Source: Parelaphostrongylus tenuis
Taxonomy: Eukaryota > Nematoda > Chromadorea > Rhabditida > Metastrongylidae
DNA: 64,000 nt
Assembly (NCBI GenBank): GCA_019055375.1
Contig: JAHQIW010000323.1
Coordinates: 1 to 64,000 of the forward strand
Direction of reading: 5' to 3'
The notes beneath the pieces were generated by a model. That model was not told the DNA's origin and did not search any database. It saw nothing but the letters and a program-made list of their open reading frames with translations. Position 1 is the stretch's first letter. Every line of letters starts with the position of its first letter. The position numbers were made by a program, and so were the translations under genes. Of this stretch, positions 35,301 through 46,847 are shown piece by piece.

Positions 35301-38300
35301 ATAGAAAAGAACCTTGTAAAATTTTGGCTGAGACGACCCTTCCGGCAATTTTGGAGATCATCGAAATGAGGCGATCCCACGTAATTTGCAAGCGAGAGTT
35401 TCTAATATGAGTTATGGGAGGTGCGAGCTCTTCATACATTAGCGAATGTGTAAAGATCGTCTGTTTTCAAAAGACCGCATTTGATGATATTGTGTTGGTG
35501 ACCACTTTTGTTCGTTTACTTCATCGAGGAGATGAATAATTAACGATGCGATGATGGTAATGTAGTCACAGCAGCAAGGTCTATAAATATCTAGTACAAT
35601 CGGAGCACACATAGAATTTTATAAGAAATTTTACAGAATCAAGGGTCAGTCTCCATTCACAACAACGACTTTACCAACAACAACGACAACAATAACTACA
35701 ACATCAAAAAGTACAACAACGAAGAAAACATCAATAATTACTGCCACATCTACTACGAGCACCACAACAGCGACAACTACGCCTAATGAACTCAAGACAG
35801 CTCAAAGGGCTATAACAACACAAAAATCAACCCACTGGAAGAAACCATATGCAAAGAAAGCGAAGTGGTCAGAAAAGGATACCAAAGAGTTTGAACTCGA
35901 TAGCTCTGAATTGGCAAGTTTATTATATATACATATAAATACATATATATATATATAAAGTGGACGCTAGAGAATGTCGTTACTACCATAATTTTGTAAA
36001 GATTCTAGCACTTCCTTGGACCGTCTAATCATTTACTTGAACTCTAAGAGAACAACACTGTGTTTCCTTCGATGATTAAGAGCAAGGTTCCTACTAATTT
36101 ACTGAATACAATTCACTACAGAATGCCATTCAATACGGGAATATGAAAACTGACGATTCGACGGAGTTCTTTTCTTTGAAGTCTGGAATGGCTAAGCTGA
36201 TTCGAAAATTACCCGGTTGAAATAATTTTTTTGTTTTGTTTTCAAAAGAATATGAGCGAGATATCCTGTTTTGAGTGTTTCTAACGAATCCAGCAAACAA
36301 AAACCTCACACCTGCTAATTGAAAGAGATGCTTATTCCACGACGTTCACCCAAATTAGATCGAACATAATTATTTAGTGCGAGTAAGTGACGATATCTCG
36401 TTTCAGCACATCAAAAACTTGTTGTTTTTCCGAATTTATTTGCTTCGGTAATATGATAACATGTTTGAGTCCATTATGAGGTCTGGTGAGGTACATATGC
36501 GACTAAACACACTCCTGTTTCGCCCTTCCAGGCTCCTCAATAGCACAGTGCCCTTCGGTTCAGTTCAGCCGATCCCTTGGGGATATACCCTTACTTACAA
36601 GAAATCGACACTGAATGATAAATTACCGTAAATCTACTAACAAAACTCTCGACATTGCAATGATCAAGTCGAATGCTCGTGAATGGTAGAATGATTCACA
36701 CCCTCCTCTCACCTGTTTAAATAAACCTCAGACCTCAGACCAGTCACTGCAGAGTAGGTAAATTTTGTCAGCTGACTTGCGGTAATTTATCATTCGGTGC
36801 CTATTCCTTATAAGTAAGGGTAAATCCCCAAGGGATCGGCTGAACCGAAGAGCACTGTGCTGTTGACGAGTCTGGAAGGTCGAAAGAAAAGCTTGTCTAG
36901 TGCTGTATAAGTGCTGTACCAAACCTCACAACAGACTCAAACATGTTATTATGTTATCAGATTATCATTGTTTTGAGAGAGGTTTACATAAACAGTCGGA
37001 GGTGAAGTAATACTTATTCTGATGTTAAAAATTTGGGTACACTTTGATTACTCGATTCGTTGATTACAATTACTACTGTAATCAAAGACCTCAGACGTGT
37101 TGATATAGTGAGAAATCTGTTTTAATGTTGTAGAGAAGTTTACATTTGCTCTAATGTGCTCTTATACTAGTAGGATATGTGTAGCCAATTTTAAAGTCAT
37201 ACTCAACGTTTTCAGGTTGAATTGGAAAGCGAATATCTCGCAAAATTGGTACGCTTAGAAGTGGAAAGAAAAGAAAAAGAAGGTAGACATCAAGAGGAAG
37301 CAACAAAGGATTCGGCGAAGTCCGAAAATAACAAAAGCAATGATTCGACTGTTTCTTTTACCAAGAGCACGGTAATAACTCTTCGCTAAAGTTTACTGAA
37401 AGGTACCAATATGCGAATTTGCTTACGGAAATTTTCAACGATATTCGTACACGTTTATTCCGTGTTTTCGTCCTAGTGCGGTCAAAGGTGTTCTAAGCGC
37501 GTCTACAATAGTGTAGCGTGTAGCAAAGACTTCTTCCTTCAGTGTGGACCACACGGAGTAATCCATTGCGATGAGATCCGATGAGTTTCACGACCAAATA
37601 TTCTTGTCCCAAACGGATTTGGAAATAGCTCTTGACAAATGGAAATCGCTGAGCGAATTGAATGCGCAAAATCCAGGCCTGTTGAAGGGTAAATTCGTCG
37701 GCGTCAAAGTGTTGATTACTCCAAGGCTCCAGTGCACCCCGTAAAACTTGCTGCTTATAGCTGGGCAGCGTTGATTTTTATGTTTTCGTTGATGTTTCCA
37801 GTGGAGCAAATGCCAGCCCAGACCATTTTAAAGGATGAAAAATGTTCGGTCTATGGTTTTTGCTGCTGCGAACTTCTACTAACCCTTCCTGAAAAGTTGA
37901 CGTCGTTGACCGCGAATATCTTGTCATCCGCAAAAGGCACTCTTGATTAAGGAGCACCAGCTGCTAAACGAATCATTGGGTGAACTTTTGAAAATCGTTC
38001 TTCTTTCATCTTCCCGTCCAGAAAGTGAACACCAGAGATCTTGTAGCTTTGCAATTTCGCCTTTTTTGACGATGTTTCAAACGCTCCGCTTGCTGATTGC
38101 GAGTTTCCTGGACCATAATGTGTATCGAACGCTTCGGATTCCGTTGAACTTAGCCATTGGACTTATGAATGTTTTTCCGGAGTAGACGAGGTGGTAAGAC
38201 AACCTTTTCGAGGATGGCCTTGAATCCCTTCAATTTTTTTGGAACTTTTCACTGATCTGCAGACCCTTAATGATTTGAAACCAGTCGACCATTTTCATTC

Positions 38301-38506
38301 CCGCATGTGCAACTTAAATGTTGCGATACGTTGATTTCTACAATCCCTAACTTGAGCACATCTGAAAATAGACAAGTAAATGAAACAAACCCTAGACCGA
38401 ATTAAACATAGAGTTTAGTAAAATTATCAGCATTAATAAAAAAGATTTCATACCAGTGTTGAAATCAACTACAATACAAATTGTTACAACTTTTTTCCGT
38501 ACCCTG

Positions 38507-38542
<36 letters not shown>

Positions 38543-41500
38543 CATATATATACATATATATATGCATATATACATTTAAACATATGTGCACATACATATA
38601 CATATACATGTACATGCATGCATATATATATATATATAAATATAAATTTATTTATATGGGGATGCGTGGTCGAGTGGATGTGATACTTGTCGAGGCGCCT
38701 GTGAAGCCGAGCTCCACCTCCTAACTTTCTCTGGTAATAACAACGCTCTATGGAGAGCGACAGCCAGGCTATCTTCGAGATTGCAAGGAGACTCATTCAA
38801 CCAGTATTCTACGATACTTAAGGAGAAGGCGAAAAAAAACTGAACTCTAGAATACTGGGATTCGCACGATGAAAAAAAGCACTGTGAAAACTGATCAGTA
38901 AAGTGTTTAATAAAAAGAATATATATATATATATATGCAGTACCATTCACACTAAATAAGAAGTTTGAACTTCAGAACTGAATGATATTTTCAGGTTACA
39001 ATAACCACTCCGACGGAATCTACTCCGTTAATTGATGCTGCTAAAACGGGACAACATGACCGTTATACAAGGAAAAATCAGCAGTCCACAGTTTCCTTTC
39101 GAACAGCAGCGAAAGAGGACAAGATAGAGACTATTGAGTCAAAAGTGTTATCCATTCTGAGCAGCACTGTTAGAGAACAAGAAGAAATGCTTGGAAAAAA
39201 TAGTGCATCCCAAAAATCCACTACTAAAGCCGACAAAGAGCAGAACATAACAAGTCCATTGAATTTAGCTCAAAAAGTGCTTTTTATGTCGCCATCATCT
39301 CAATTTGAAATTGATCCTATGTCTTCAACAAAATTGGTGAATGCTAGCAGTGCACCTGAGGGGACCTCAACAAGCGAAGATTCATATCGCTTGCTTAGTA
39401 AATCCCATTTGCCTATGAAGAGCTTAAAAAAACGGGATTTCAAAAACGACAAATCTGAAAACAACAGCAAACATTCACAGGATCTCGTAGCAAGCACTAA
39501 TACATCGCCAAAGATTCCTAATATCCAAGATGCAACAAAAGTTAATGAGGTGCTGCGAGCAAAAATCTCGTTATATAAATTGGTGCTTCATTGAATATTT
39601 TTAAGATGACATTACTCAATGAAACAGACGTAACTCCTGAAAAATCTGAGGGATCGCTAGATGTGACTGAAATCAAACGACTACAGGATGATCTCAGAGC
39701 AAAACTTTTGGCGCTTTTGCAAAAACGAGGTGGGTACGCGTACTGAATTTCATTTTTGATATCTTTCGTTGCTTCTCACTGATGGTTTTATATATAATTA
39801 TACAACCTTCAGTCTCAAAAAACCTATTGAACAGTATGATTTGCATGCGTTCATAAGCCAATCTCTTGAAGAAAAGGTTTAACAATTCTTAATGAAATCG
39901 ATGAAGTTAATGAGGGTGAACGATGCTGGAACGTCGACAAAACTGACTGTGGGCAAATGGTTCTTGCCTTTCAAAGAAGGCAATTTTGATTTCGATGCCT
40001 CGTTCGGACCGGCCATGTGTTTTGGGTGAAAGTGACTTGCAAGCCGGTTTGGATGTTGAGCCTTTATCGGAAACTAGTGATTTGGCTGAAAGATTTGATG
40101 TTTCGCAATGGACCGTTGCTAAACAGATACACCAATTTGGTTTTATCTACAAGAAGCTTAGCGAGGATCCACATGAGCTCACTGAGCAAATTGATGGAGA
40201 AGTACACAAGATCGGTCCGTTGAAAACACTCTTTGTTACAGCAGGACAGTGCCAAACTGTATAGACCAATAGTTCGAAATTTTGCAGAACAATGACAAAA
40301 GTCGTTGGATATGGTGGTTTGTACTTTGAAGAAAGTTATTTTTGTTCTTGTTATTAGTTCGCCCATGAAAGAGAAACTCCCAAAAATTTCCTAGAATTTT
40401 TCGCTCAACCCTAGGCAGAACTAACAATCACTTCCTTTTCTACAAAATGGCCTTTCTAGTGATATTGTGCACAATTTCCAAATTTGCCTGGAAAATCAAT
40501 CTCCTTTAATTTTGATCAAGCGGTAGGCCTCGTGTATAAGGCTTCAGCACGTTTTACACTGAGAGACTATTTAGTGCCTTTTCGAGCTCTCATATGTTGT
40601 TGGAATACGCAGGTTATGGCGAACTCGCCTGCCTCAACAGAGTCAAACGCCCTATCAGTCTCCCCTACTGATAGTAGGAAAGGAGGAAACACATCATTTT
40701 CGGACCGCGCAACTTGAAATTTTGTCTGAATCGATTTTCAGTCCATCCTTTCTATCAGTCAACAGTTGTGACTGCTACGCCGTGTGGCTCTAATCATTCG
40801 CACGAAACTGCTGAAACGTTCTTAAGCCAGTGGCATACCAAACAAAGACTTGGAACACTTTCTCAGATCGATGTTCTTTGACCAAGTTCTTAGAAAAACA
40901 GTCCACTGAATGTATGTTATACTTTTTATTTGAACATAGATTCTTTTTGTACATGAACATAGGTGTGCCTGTAGGTTCAGGAGTTTTTGTGGCATGCCGA
41001 TTGGTGGAAGACCATCGCCAAGTAGGATGAAAGGGATTCTTATTATTCTTAGCATAAATCCTAAGTCTGCCTTGAAGCTGCCGTAGATAATGGTATTGAT
41101 AATAATTCGAAGAATCCTGAGATAAACGTGTTGCTCCTCGTGATTTTTGTTTGACTCAATCCACTTACATGCTGAATCATACAAAAGGGGTTATCGAGTG
41201 TTTCTGAAGTGGTGTATTTCACAAAATTTTCCTCAACTCTCATTTGACTGCTTATTGTGCAGATGATACAGGTGACCGTAATCAGTGTTCATAGAGTTTT
41301 ATAAGCGGCGCAGGAATGGTGATGCAGTGTACAAAATGAAATGTAGAATTTCACCTTTTTCTGTTTTGAGAAATAATTGTAGGGCTGATTGTAATGTGAG
41401 AAGTTTTCTTCCAACAAAAAAAAAGAAATAATGTTTAGTTGATAAGCTAATCGCTGATCTGGATCTAGACTACAATAGTACTTCTATACCAACGATGGCG

Positions 41501-44500
41501 ACAGAGATGGCAGTGAACAGCAGCTCATTGCCTATACAAGAAATTTCGATGACAGATAAAATTGTACCAACAATGAAGACCACTACGGTGAACTTAGAGT
41601 CAGCCGATAATACCACACTAACCAATGGTGAAGGAAGAACTATGACTTTCAAGCAAATCCCTTCAGTCGAAGAGAAAGATACTGGTAGGTGTTCTTATAA
41701 TTAGAGTGTTGATGTCAGAATTCTAATTTTGACCAAAAAACGAGCAAATATGTGTGCATAGCTCAAAGCTCAAATAGAAGTGACGTAGTATAATTCAGTG
41801 GAAATTGTTAACAATGTGTCTTCTTCTACGACGAAAATGGAATCATCAAATGCTAGTACAACACTACATAAATCAGAAGTGAGTAACTGTTAGCAAAATT
41901 TGAGATAACTTCTTTAAGTGCTACTTGTTTCTATTTAAGTAAAGACTACGGCTATTCAGATGGATGGGTTTCTTTCAGATCACGCCTGATAAATGCACTG
42001 ACTCCGTTTTCGATTACGAATTGAAAGTCTAGTAGAGAGTTCATTGGCTTCATGTGATTCCATCAAAACATCATTCTTCCTTCTTGGCCTTCTTCAAGGT
42101 CGCTCTGCACCTCCATTAAATCTATCATCTGTGGCACTTTTTTGATCAAAGCGCCTTATCGAATGGTCGCTGAAAAGCCCTGTATTCATTTTCAACTGAA
42201 TTTTGGGGACATATTCTCGAAAGTCTATAACCTAAAGTAAATTCTGATGTTTTGTGAACATGTTAAATTGAAAGCTGTGTAGATTTCGCAAGCAGATTTT
42301 GCATTGACTGGTGTGTTTGTCCGCATTTGTCCAGTTATTGCTCGCCATAGAAAATCGTCAAAACAAAAGAGGTCAACACTAGAACTAGTAGAGGCAAATG
42401 ATGAATATTCGTCTTACAAAGGTCACCATGCTAGACCCTGATATCTGCTTGAGTACTTTAGAGCGCTATTCGCATATTGTCTACATTTTGCGTTGGCTTC
42501 GTAGTTACGAAGACGATGAGTGCAGTGCGGGAGTCACAAAAGCTTATGCTATGGTCTTTGGATCGATTAGTGTCAAGGCTACCTATGCTTTTATCTTTTT
42601 TCGGTCACAATTAGTACCCAGCTTGGATGCTTAGTAGAAAAAAAGTGATCTCATGCTTCGGCTAGGCACAACAAGTGAGTGTTTAGGGCCATATACGTGT
42701 TCAGTTACCTTTACTTGCCATACGTAATGAATTCGAGTACATGGCTGTCCCTCAGTGGCTGATCAATTCCTAACAACTTATTTCATCTTCTTATTACTAG
42801 AAAGATGACGATGTTGCTGGAAACTTAAGATACAGAGGAGTTTTCAATGATATGTTTCTTTATAGTTGGTTCCACCAAAGTTCACATTTGACGCCATCAC
42901 ATATGTTCTCTCTGAATAAAAAAATCTAGCGGATATTTCCAGTTAGAATAGATATTTGTTTGTATCGATTTTTTAAAAACGTGGAAAATGAACTTAGTGA
43001 GGCTTAGTACTGTTGAGACAGTATAAGAAGTTCTTATTTTCTAAAAGTATCTTTGGCGGATCTTTAAAACCAACAAAGTGGGTACTCACGAACATTGACA
43101 CAAACCTTCGAAATTCATTTTCCAATAGCAGAAGATGATTGTTCATGCATTGAAGTTTTTTCAAAAGTTCATAAACTCCCTAAATGTGTAGAATAGAGTT
43201 GCTGTATCACGTTGGCCTCATAAATGAACTTTAAACAAGATCTTCCAAACTTTATGCTCGGGATGACTAGTATAATATAAAATTGTCAATGGAGGTTTTT
43301 TTCAAAATTTTTCATCAGCGATTACTGCAGACACACATGGCACATTAGCAAAACTATGCCGTAATAGGAGATATTACACTTGTCAAATTACTTTAGTGCT
43401 CGAATTACTAACTGCAACATAGAAAAAAGAAACTCATAAGCCTTGAAAAAAGAGTTTACCCAGTGATGTAGATTGTGTTCAAAAGTTTTGCGTCAGGCGG
43501 GACTCGAACCTACATCTTACTCAGTTGCACTACTGACTCCCGTTTTGCCATCACTCTTCCTACGCTACAACGCATCTATCTTTCAGCAACCGTCAACGGT
43601 TGGCTCGGGTACTCGGTACCGACATTGAACCCACTCGGGCTGACAGATATTGGGTATTGGGTGATCAAATCGAATTCTTTTCAATCAAACGCTTTCAGCG
43701 GTTTGTATGATGTTATAAATAGATCCAGTGATGTAAAGCGATAAGCAAAGCTTCTACGTCAGGCGGGACTTGAACCCACATATTACTCTATCAAGGAACG
43801 AGTGCTCTAACCCGTTGCCCTACTAACGCTCGTTTCGCCATCACTCAGAACTCCATGAAAATTGGAATTTTTCTCTCCACAGTTAGATGACTCGCTTTGC
43901 TTGGATATTAATAATCGCTTCATCTGTTTAGTTCGCATTAGTTCGCATTCGCAATAGTTGAAATGCTATTTATTTTTTATCACGGCAGCAGCTCACTTAC
44001 AATACTGCTTCATTTGAATAACTTTGGAACACCGAGTCCTTCAGGCTGCTTCAAATCCCATGTCTGAAACAAAATTGGCCAATGTCATCACTCCGATTGC
44101 TAAGATAATCGACAATATTGGCCCGATTATCGCACCCCTTCTTCGCTCTAGCACTCATGCGACAAAGGTTAGCTTTTTTTTGAAAATTGCATGAGGAAAA
44201 GTATGCAGTAACAGGATTGTATTATTGATATTACAGGCAGCGGGTGTACGATCATACGAGCCACCAGCAAGAGGTGAACATCTATCATATCAAGCAAGAA
44301 GTTCTAGAAAAAAAATCCTAATTCTTTAGATATTCTGGTCCACTCAGACGGGGAGAATTCAATCATTGGATATGGAGCGCAAATAGCACGAGAGATCCTT
44401 ATTCCTGGATCTCTGCAGAAAGACAGAGAGGTTTCTGAAATTTTGATGGACCTGCATGTCAAGTTTCTATCTCGTACATCCCACTTTCTGCATTCAGCGA

Positions 44501-46608
44501 TAGGCGAAAATGGAATTTAGCATCTTTTCATGAATTTTGATATGTGCTCTAATCGGAAAGGTAAATAACGGCAAGAAATACCTCAACGATACTGCACAGA
44601 TTGTTAGAGTGTTGAATTTACCAATGTTTTTGAACAAAAACCAGCTCTGTGTTTACATGTACTCCACCATTGCAAAAGAACAATATTACTAGTGCTTTAT
44701 TTCAAGGAGCGTCAGAGAGCTTTTGCAGCGACGATCTCTCAAATAAAGGAAAACCTCAAATACAACATTAGCGAAAGAGCCAATGTATGTTACATTGCTA
44801 ATTAGCACAACCATTTGTATTCACCACATCACTCTTTAGATTCGGCCTAACCCGTATATTGACGAGCAATCTTTGGCACAGCAGACACCGGAATTTACAC
44901 GCCGCCGTCATGGATACCCACAAGCATTTGTTCGAGTCGCCTCTGTACCTTTGGCTGAACAAGCAGCTAGAGCCACAAGGAACGCCCACGCACAGCCACG
45001 AAGGGCCTCACTTGACCTTAGTCGCTCTACGAGCCTCCCATACTTCACAGCTCCACCTACTGGTTATGAGAAGCCTTTGCCATTTGCACTTCCAACACCC
45101 CTGTCACTTTCTACGCCTGCATATTACTCTCTAGAATCACAAAAAAGTCAGTTGGTGTTTACTATGTTCGATCTCAGGATATTTTTTATTGCAGGCATTT
45201 TTTATAGAAACTTCTTCTCTGGGATTGTCTAGTGTATCGTCTTCTGAGGCCGGCAATGCTGCACATTCTCTTGCTAAAATACCATTACCTCGGCCACTGA
45301 ATAGAGGTGAAATAGTTATCTCTTCTCTCACTATCGTATCTGCACACAGACTGCTCTGTTACAGCCACTTGTGGAACTAGTGCAAGTTGCGAAGCATGTG
45401 CACTTTTATCACTTACAAATCATTATTACACTAAAATCTTTCTGTTCAGTAATGGTATTTCAGGAACTAATGATAATACTGGTTATGAGAGAGGCAGATC
45501 GCAGGTGAAATCGGTGTTTGTTGAAAATTCTGGTGGGTTGAGTCATTTTTAACAGTGCAAAATTGGGAAAGCTGATAGTCATTCGCAGCAATGATGACAT
45601 GTTTGTGACTCCAATAATCTGTAAGAATGCTTACATTTTTTTCGAGGTCGATACGCCCGTACAAGCAAGCTTTGGCAGTACTTACTTCGTCAGAGCCACC
45701 CCCCTCAGCCCCTACTCAGTTTTACTTTTCAGGGGAGATGGCGAGACGTTATGGTGATAGCGCGTGATATCGTGTTAGCACCACTTTTTCAGTCGATGGA
45801 TTACGACTGGTAGCGAATACGAATAATGCAGTATCACGTCCTATCACATAACTTCTCTCCATCTTTGATATAAAATAGGGTTCGGTGTGAGGTTTTGTGG
45901 CACTGATGATGAGGCGGGCGACACCACTGAAACTTATGTAAACCACTGACGTACCAAGCTCGAATGGCTTTAATCATTCTCAAGGACTAACATGAATGTT
46001 TATAACGAGTTTTAAAAACAGTCGGTTGATAGGATGTTTACATATTCACCGCTAACTTCGCTAATCGTCTATATTCGAAAAAAATTTTGTAACACTCTAG
46101 GAATCATGCTGGGAGCACAAGAAGCTCCATTAAAAGGAAATGTCTCCCCGCCAAGCAGTTCTGTAAAGAATGATGGATTTGGAGGCGAAGGATTTGCAGG
46201 TGTTGTTCTGTATCTTGCTTTCCACATTAGTTTCCTGTCATCTGACAATAAGACAAGATTTGATCGTACTTCCGAAAAAGAGATGAAATATGACAAATAT
46301 AGCGACATATAATACCGAATATGATGGTTTTGAGAGAAGAACAGGATATGTTCGACACTATTAAAGATAATATTGCACAGCAAGATCTAAGGGAATCAAG
46401 GAAAATTTTTTTATAAAAAAACCTTTTGGTGCCCCTGTTTAGTTTCCTGCTTTTCGTCATCTCTTTTTCACACAATTTTTCATATTTGCTGTTGCACATT
46501 ATAGGAAGTCGTCGACCTAGTGAATCATTCACCGAGAACGCATCAGCAATGAAGGAAAGCTTTTCAATTTTATCTACGAATTCAAAGAGAGTGATGAGAA
46601 AACGTTAA
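29195..46608 (+). CDS. Secreted Thr/Ser-rich mucin-like nematode protein (about 20 exons), unrecognised
   Basis: Exons chained by splice sites and phase: 29195-29348, 29661-29733, 30665-30799, 30833-30888, 31090-about 31160, 31168-31241, 35637-35913, 37216-37371, 38995-about 39549, about 39606-39729, 41439-41684, 41799-41878, 44045-44167, 44237-44273, 44330-44430, 44707-44784, 44840-45154, 45195-45306, 45464-45532, 46101-46199, 46505-46608 (TAA). Phases agree at nearly every junction; the exceptions are 31.1 kb (frame break) and 39.55 kb (acceptor TTTTTAAG). The product starts with a signal peptide ([20 protein letters not shown]), then a folded-looking domain, a Thr-rich stretch (35660-35830), a long hydrophilic Ser/Thr/Lys region, two compact hydrophobic blocks near 44.1 and 44.35 kb, and a basic end RVMRKR. 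No enzyme motif is seen. It is probably extracellular (surface, cuticle or gland secretion); function unknown. Confidence 0.72.
29661..31241 (+). CDS. N-terminal domain exons of the mucin-like gene
   Basis: The exons encode [20 protein letters not shown], then [72 protein letters not shown], and finally [20 protein letters not shown]. Phases 1/2/2/1 match across the first four junctions. NALALLSPR resembles a motif that I recall from a nematode-specific family of secreted proteins of unknown function; this is memory, not a search. Intron 30800-30832 is only 33 bases. The exon at 31090 stays open to TAA at about 31171, but the next exon (31168) is in another frame with no usable donor between them. 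Confidence 0.6.
31242..35636 (+). other. 4.4-kb intron of the mucin-like gene
   Basis: The intron lies between donor GTGAAT at 31242 and acceptor TTTTACAG at 35636. A 105-codon ORF at 33293-33610 contains [20 protein letters not shown] and [15 protein letters not shown], which could be a retroelement or foreign exon fragment; I cannot name it. Otherwise nothing supportable is seen. Confidence 0.45.
35637..35913 (+). CDS. Threonine-rich mucin-like exon
   Basis: The exon follows TTTTACAG, starts with one base completing the previous codon (AG|A, Arg), and is open for 92 codons. Residues about 6-50 are almost entirely Thr with Ser, Pro, Ile and Lys (for example [20 protein letters not shown]), then turn basic and aromatic ([18 protein letters not shown]). 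Thr-rich tandem runs are typical substrates for mucin-type O-glycosylation. The exon ends at a GC donor (GCAAGT) in phase 0. Confidence 0.75.
36455..36966. repeat. Palindromic MITE (inverted arms of about 185 bases)
   Basis: Left arm 36455-36640 and right arm 36772-36966 are reverse complements along most of their length: ACATGTTTGAGTC, CAGCACAGTGC, GGTTCAG(TTCAG)CCGATCCC, TTGGGGATATACCC and AATGATAAATTACCG all recur inverted, with a loop of about 130 bases. No ORF. Typical of a foldback or MITE-type non-autonomous DNA transposon. It is intronic in the mucin-like gene. Confidence 0.78.
37216..39729 (+). CDS. Charged Lys/Glu/Ser exons of the mucin-like gene
   Basis: Exon 37216-37371 ([20 protein letters not shown] onward) has a heptad-like pattern and may form a short coiled coil; it ends at GTAATA. 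Exon 38995-about 39549 is a long hydrophilic Ser/Thr/Lys stretch (start [20 protein letters not shown]) with no hydrophobic core. The exon about 39606-39729 carries [20 protein letters not shown], again coiled-coil-like, and ends in phase 1, fitting 41439. Open reading continues from 39549 to a TGA at 39592, so the donor (GTGCTG at 39550 or GTTAAT at 39541) is inferred. Confidence 0.68.
37440..38340 (-). mobile_element. maT-like Tc1/mariner transposase relic (minus strand) in an intron
   Basis: Minus-strand reading yields [11 protein letters not shown] (family DEKIFTV), [12 protein letters not shown] (MVWAG), then [15 protein letters not shown] and [20 protein letters not shown] (family SPDLNPMDYSVWS.L...V). 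Several stops interrupt it. The order of motifs is correct for an IS630-Tc1-mariner transposase with a DY rather than EN after the last catalytic residue. It lies between exons 37371 and 38995. Confidence 0.68.
38505..38660. repeat. (TA)n/(CATA)n microsatellite
   Basis: Alternating TA with CATA and TGTA interruptions over about 150 bases. It creates long Tyr/Ile ORFs on both strands that are artefacts. Confidence 0.9.
38690..38915 (+). repeat. Family E dispersed repeat in an intron
   Basis: Plus copy: GCCGAGCTCCACCTCC, ATGGAGAGCGACAGCCAGGC, CGAGATTGCAAGGAGACTCA and ACTGGGATTCGC, ending in GTTTAATAAAAAG before a TA microsatellite. Same family as 1730-1940 in reverse. The AATAAA plus simple-repeat end suggests a retroposed 3' end. 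Confidence 0.6.
39870..40240 (+). mobile_element. mariner transposase relic in an intron
   Basis: In shifting frames it gives [15 protein letters not shown], then [20 protein letters not shown] and [32 protein letters not shown]. This matches the mariner N-terminal DNA-binding region (LAE..VS..TV..HLHQ.G...K..KWVPHELTE). Only this N-terminal part remains. It lies in the intron between 39729 and 41439 of the mucin-like gene. Confidence 0.72.
41439..41878 (+). CDS. N-glycosylation-rich exons of the mucin-like gene
   Basis: Exons 41439-41684 (acceptor TGTTTAG, donor GTAGGT) and 41799-41878 (donor GTGAGT) are in matching phase. They read [20 protein letters not shown] then [20 protein letters not shown], and [20 protein letters not shown]. 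There are several NxS/T sequons (NST, NSS, NTT, NVS, NAS), consistent with a secreted glycoprotein. Confidence 0.66.
41879..44044 (+). other. 2.2-kb intron of the mucin-like gene with two SINE copies
   Basis: The intron runs from GTGAGT at 41879 to CCTTCAG before 44045. The 3' third holds two minus-orientation tRNA-like SINE copies (about 43475-43690 and 43745-43850). An extra small exon cannot be excluded, but phase 0 to phase 0 joins without one. Confidence 0.5.
43475..43850 (-). repeat. Two family A tRNA-like SINE copies in tandem
   Basis: Copies at about 43475-43690 and 43745-43850, both minus (GTCAGGCGGGACTCGAACC and GTCAGGCGGGACTTGAACC). The first also has the body CTATCTTTCAGCAACCGTCA and the CAGATATTGGGTATTGGGT tail. 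Intronic in the mucin-like gene. Confidence 0.72.
44045..44784 (+). CDS. Conserved-looking core exons of the mucin-like gene
   Basis: Four small exons with clean splice sites and agreeing phases. They encode [65 protein letters not shown] and [20 protein letters not shown]. The regular hydrophobic spacing and lack of low complexity set them apart from the rest of the protein and suggest a small folded domain. I do not recognise it. Exon 44330-44430 also stays open to a TAG at about 44518, so an alternative short C-terminus is possible. Confidence 0.7.
44840..46608 (+). CDS. C-terminal exons of the mucin-like gene
   Basis: Exon 44840-45154 (105 codons, start [20 protein letters not shown]) is Ala/Pro/Ser-rich with several RRxS-type basic-serine sites. 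The following exons are 45195-45306 ([20 protein letters not shown]), 45464-45532, 46101-46199 ([20 protein letters not shown]) and 46505-46608, ending [15 protein letters not shown] and TAA. The donor after 45532 (GTGGGT, phase 1) rather than after 45504 is needed for the 46101 exon to stay in frame. The last residues are strongly basic. Confidence 0.7.
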
Positions 46609-46847
46609 TAATACGTGTATAATTGTAATACTGGTCGATTTTGTTGATTGTTTTGCTATAACACAAGCACGATCTTTGGTGATTCATTGATTATTTTTGG
46701 TACAACGATCTAATTATCCTTTTCTTAATGTCTACTGCCAGTTTTAACTGACGTGGCCACTGCCATTTTAATGATTAAATTTAGTTCTTACAACTGCCAA
46801 TTCTAACTGGTTAAATATAATCACATAACTCCTAATACTGACTATCT

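Noticed and set aside
38392..38796. Long Tyr/Ile-rich ORFs on both strands
   Set aside because: They are produced by the TA/CATA microsatellite, with no coding composition outside it.
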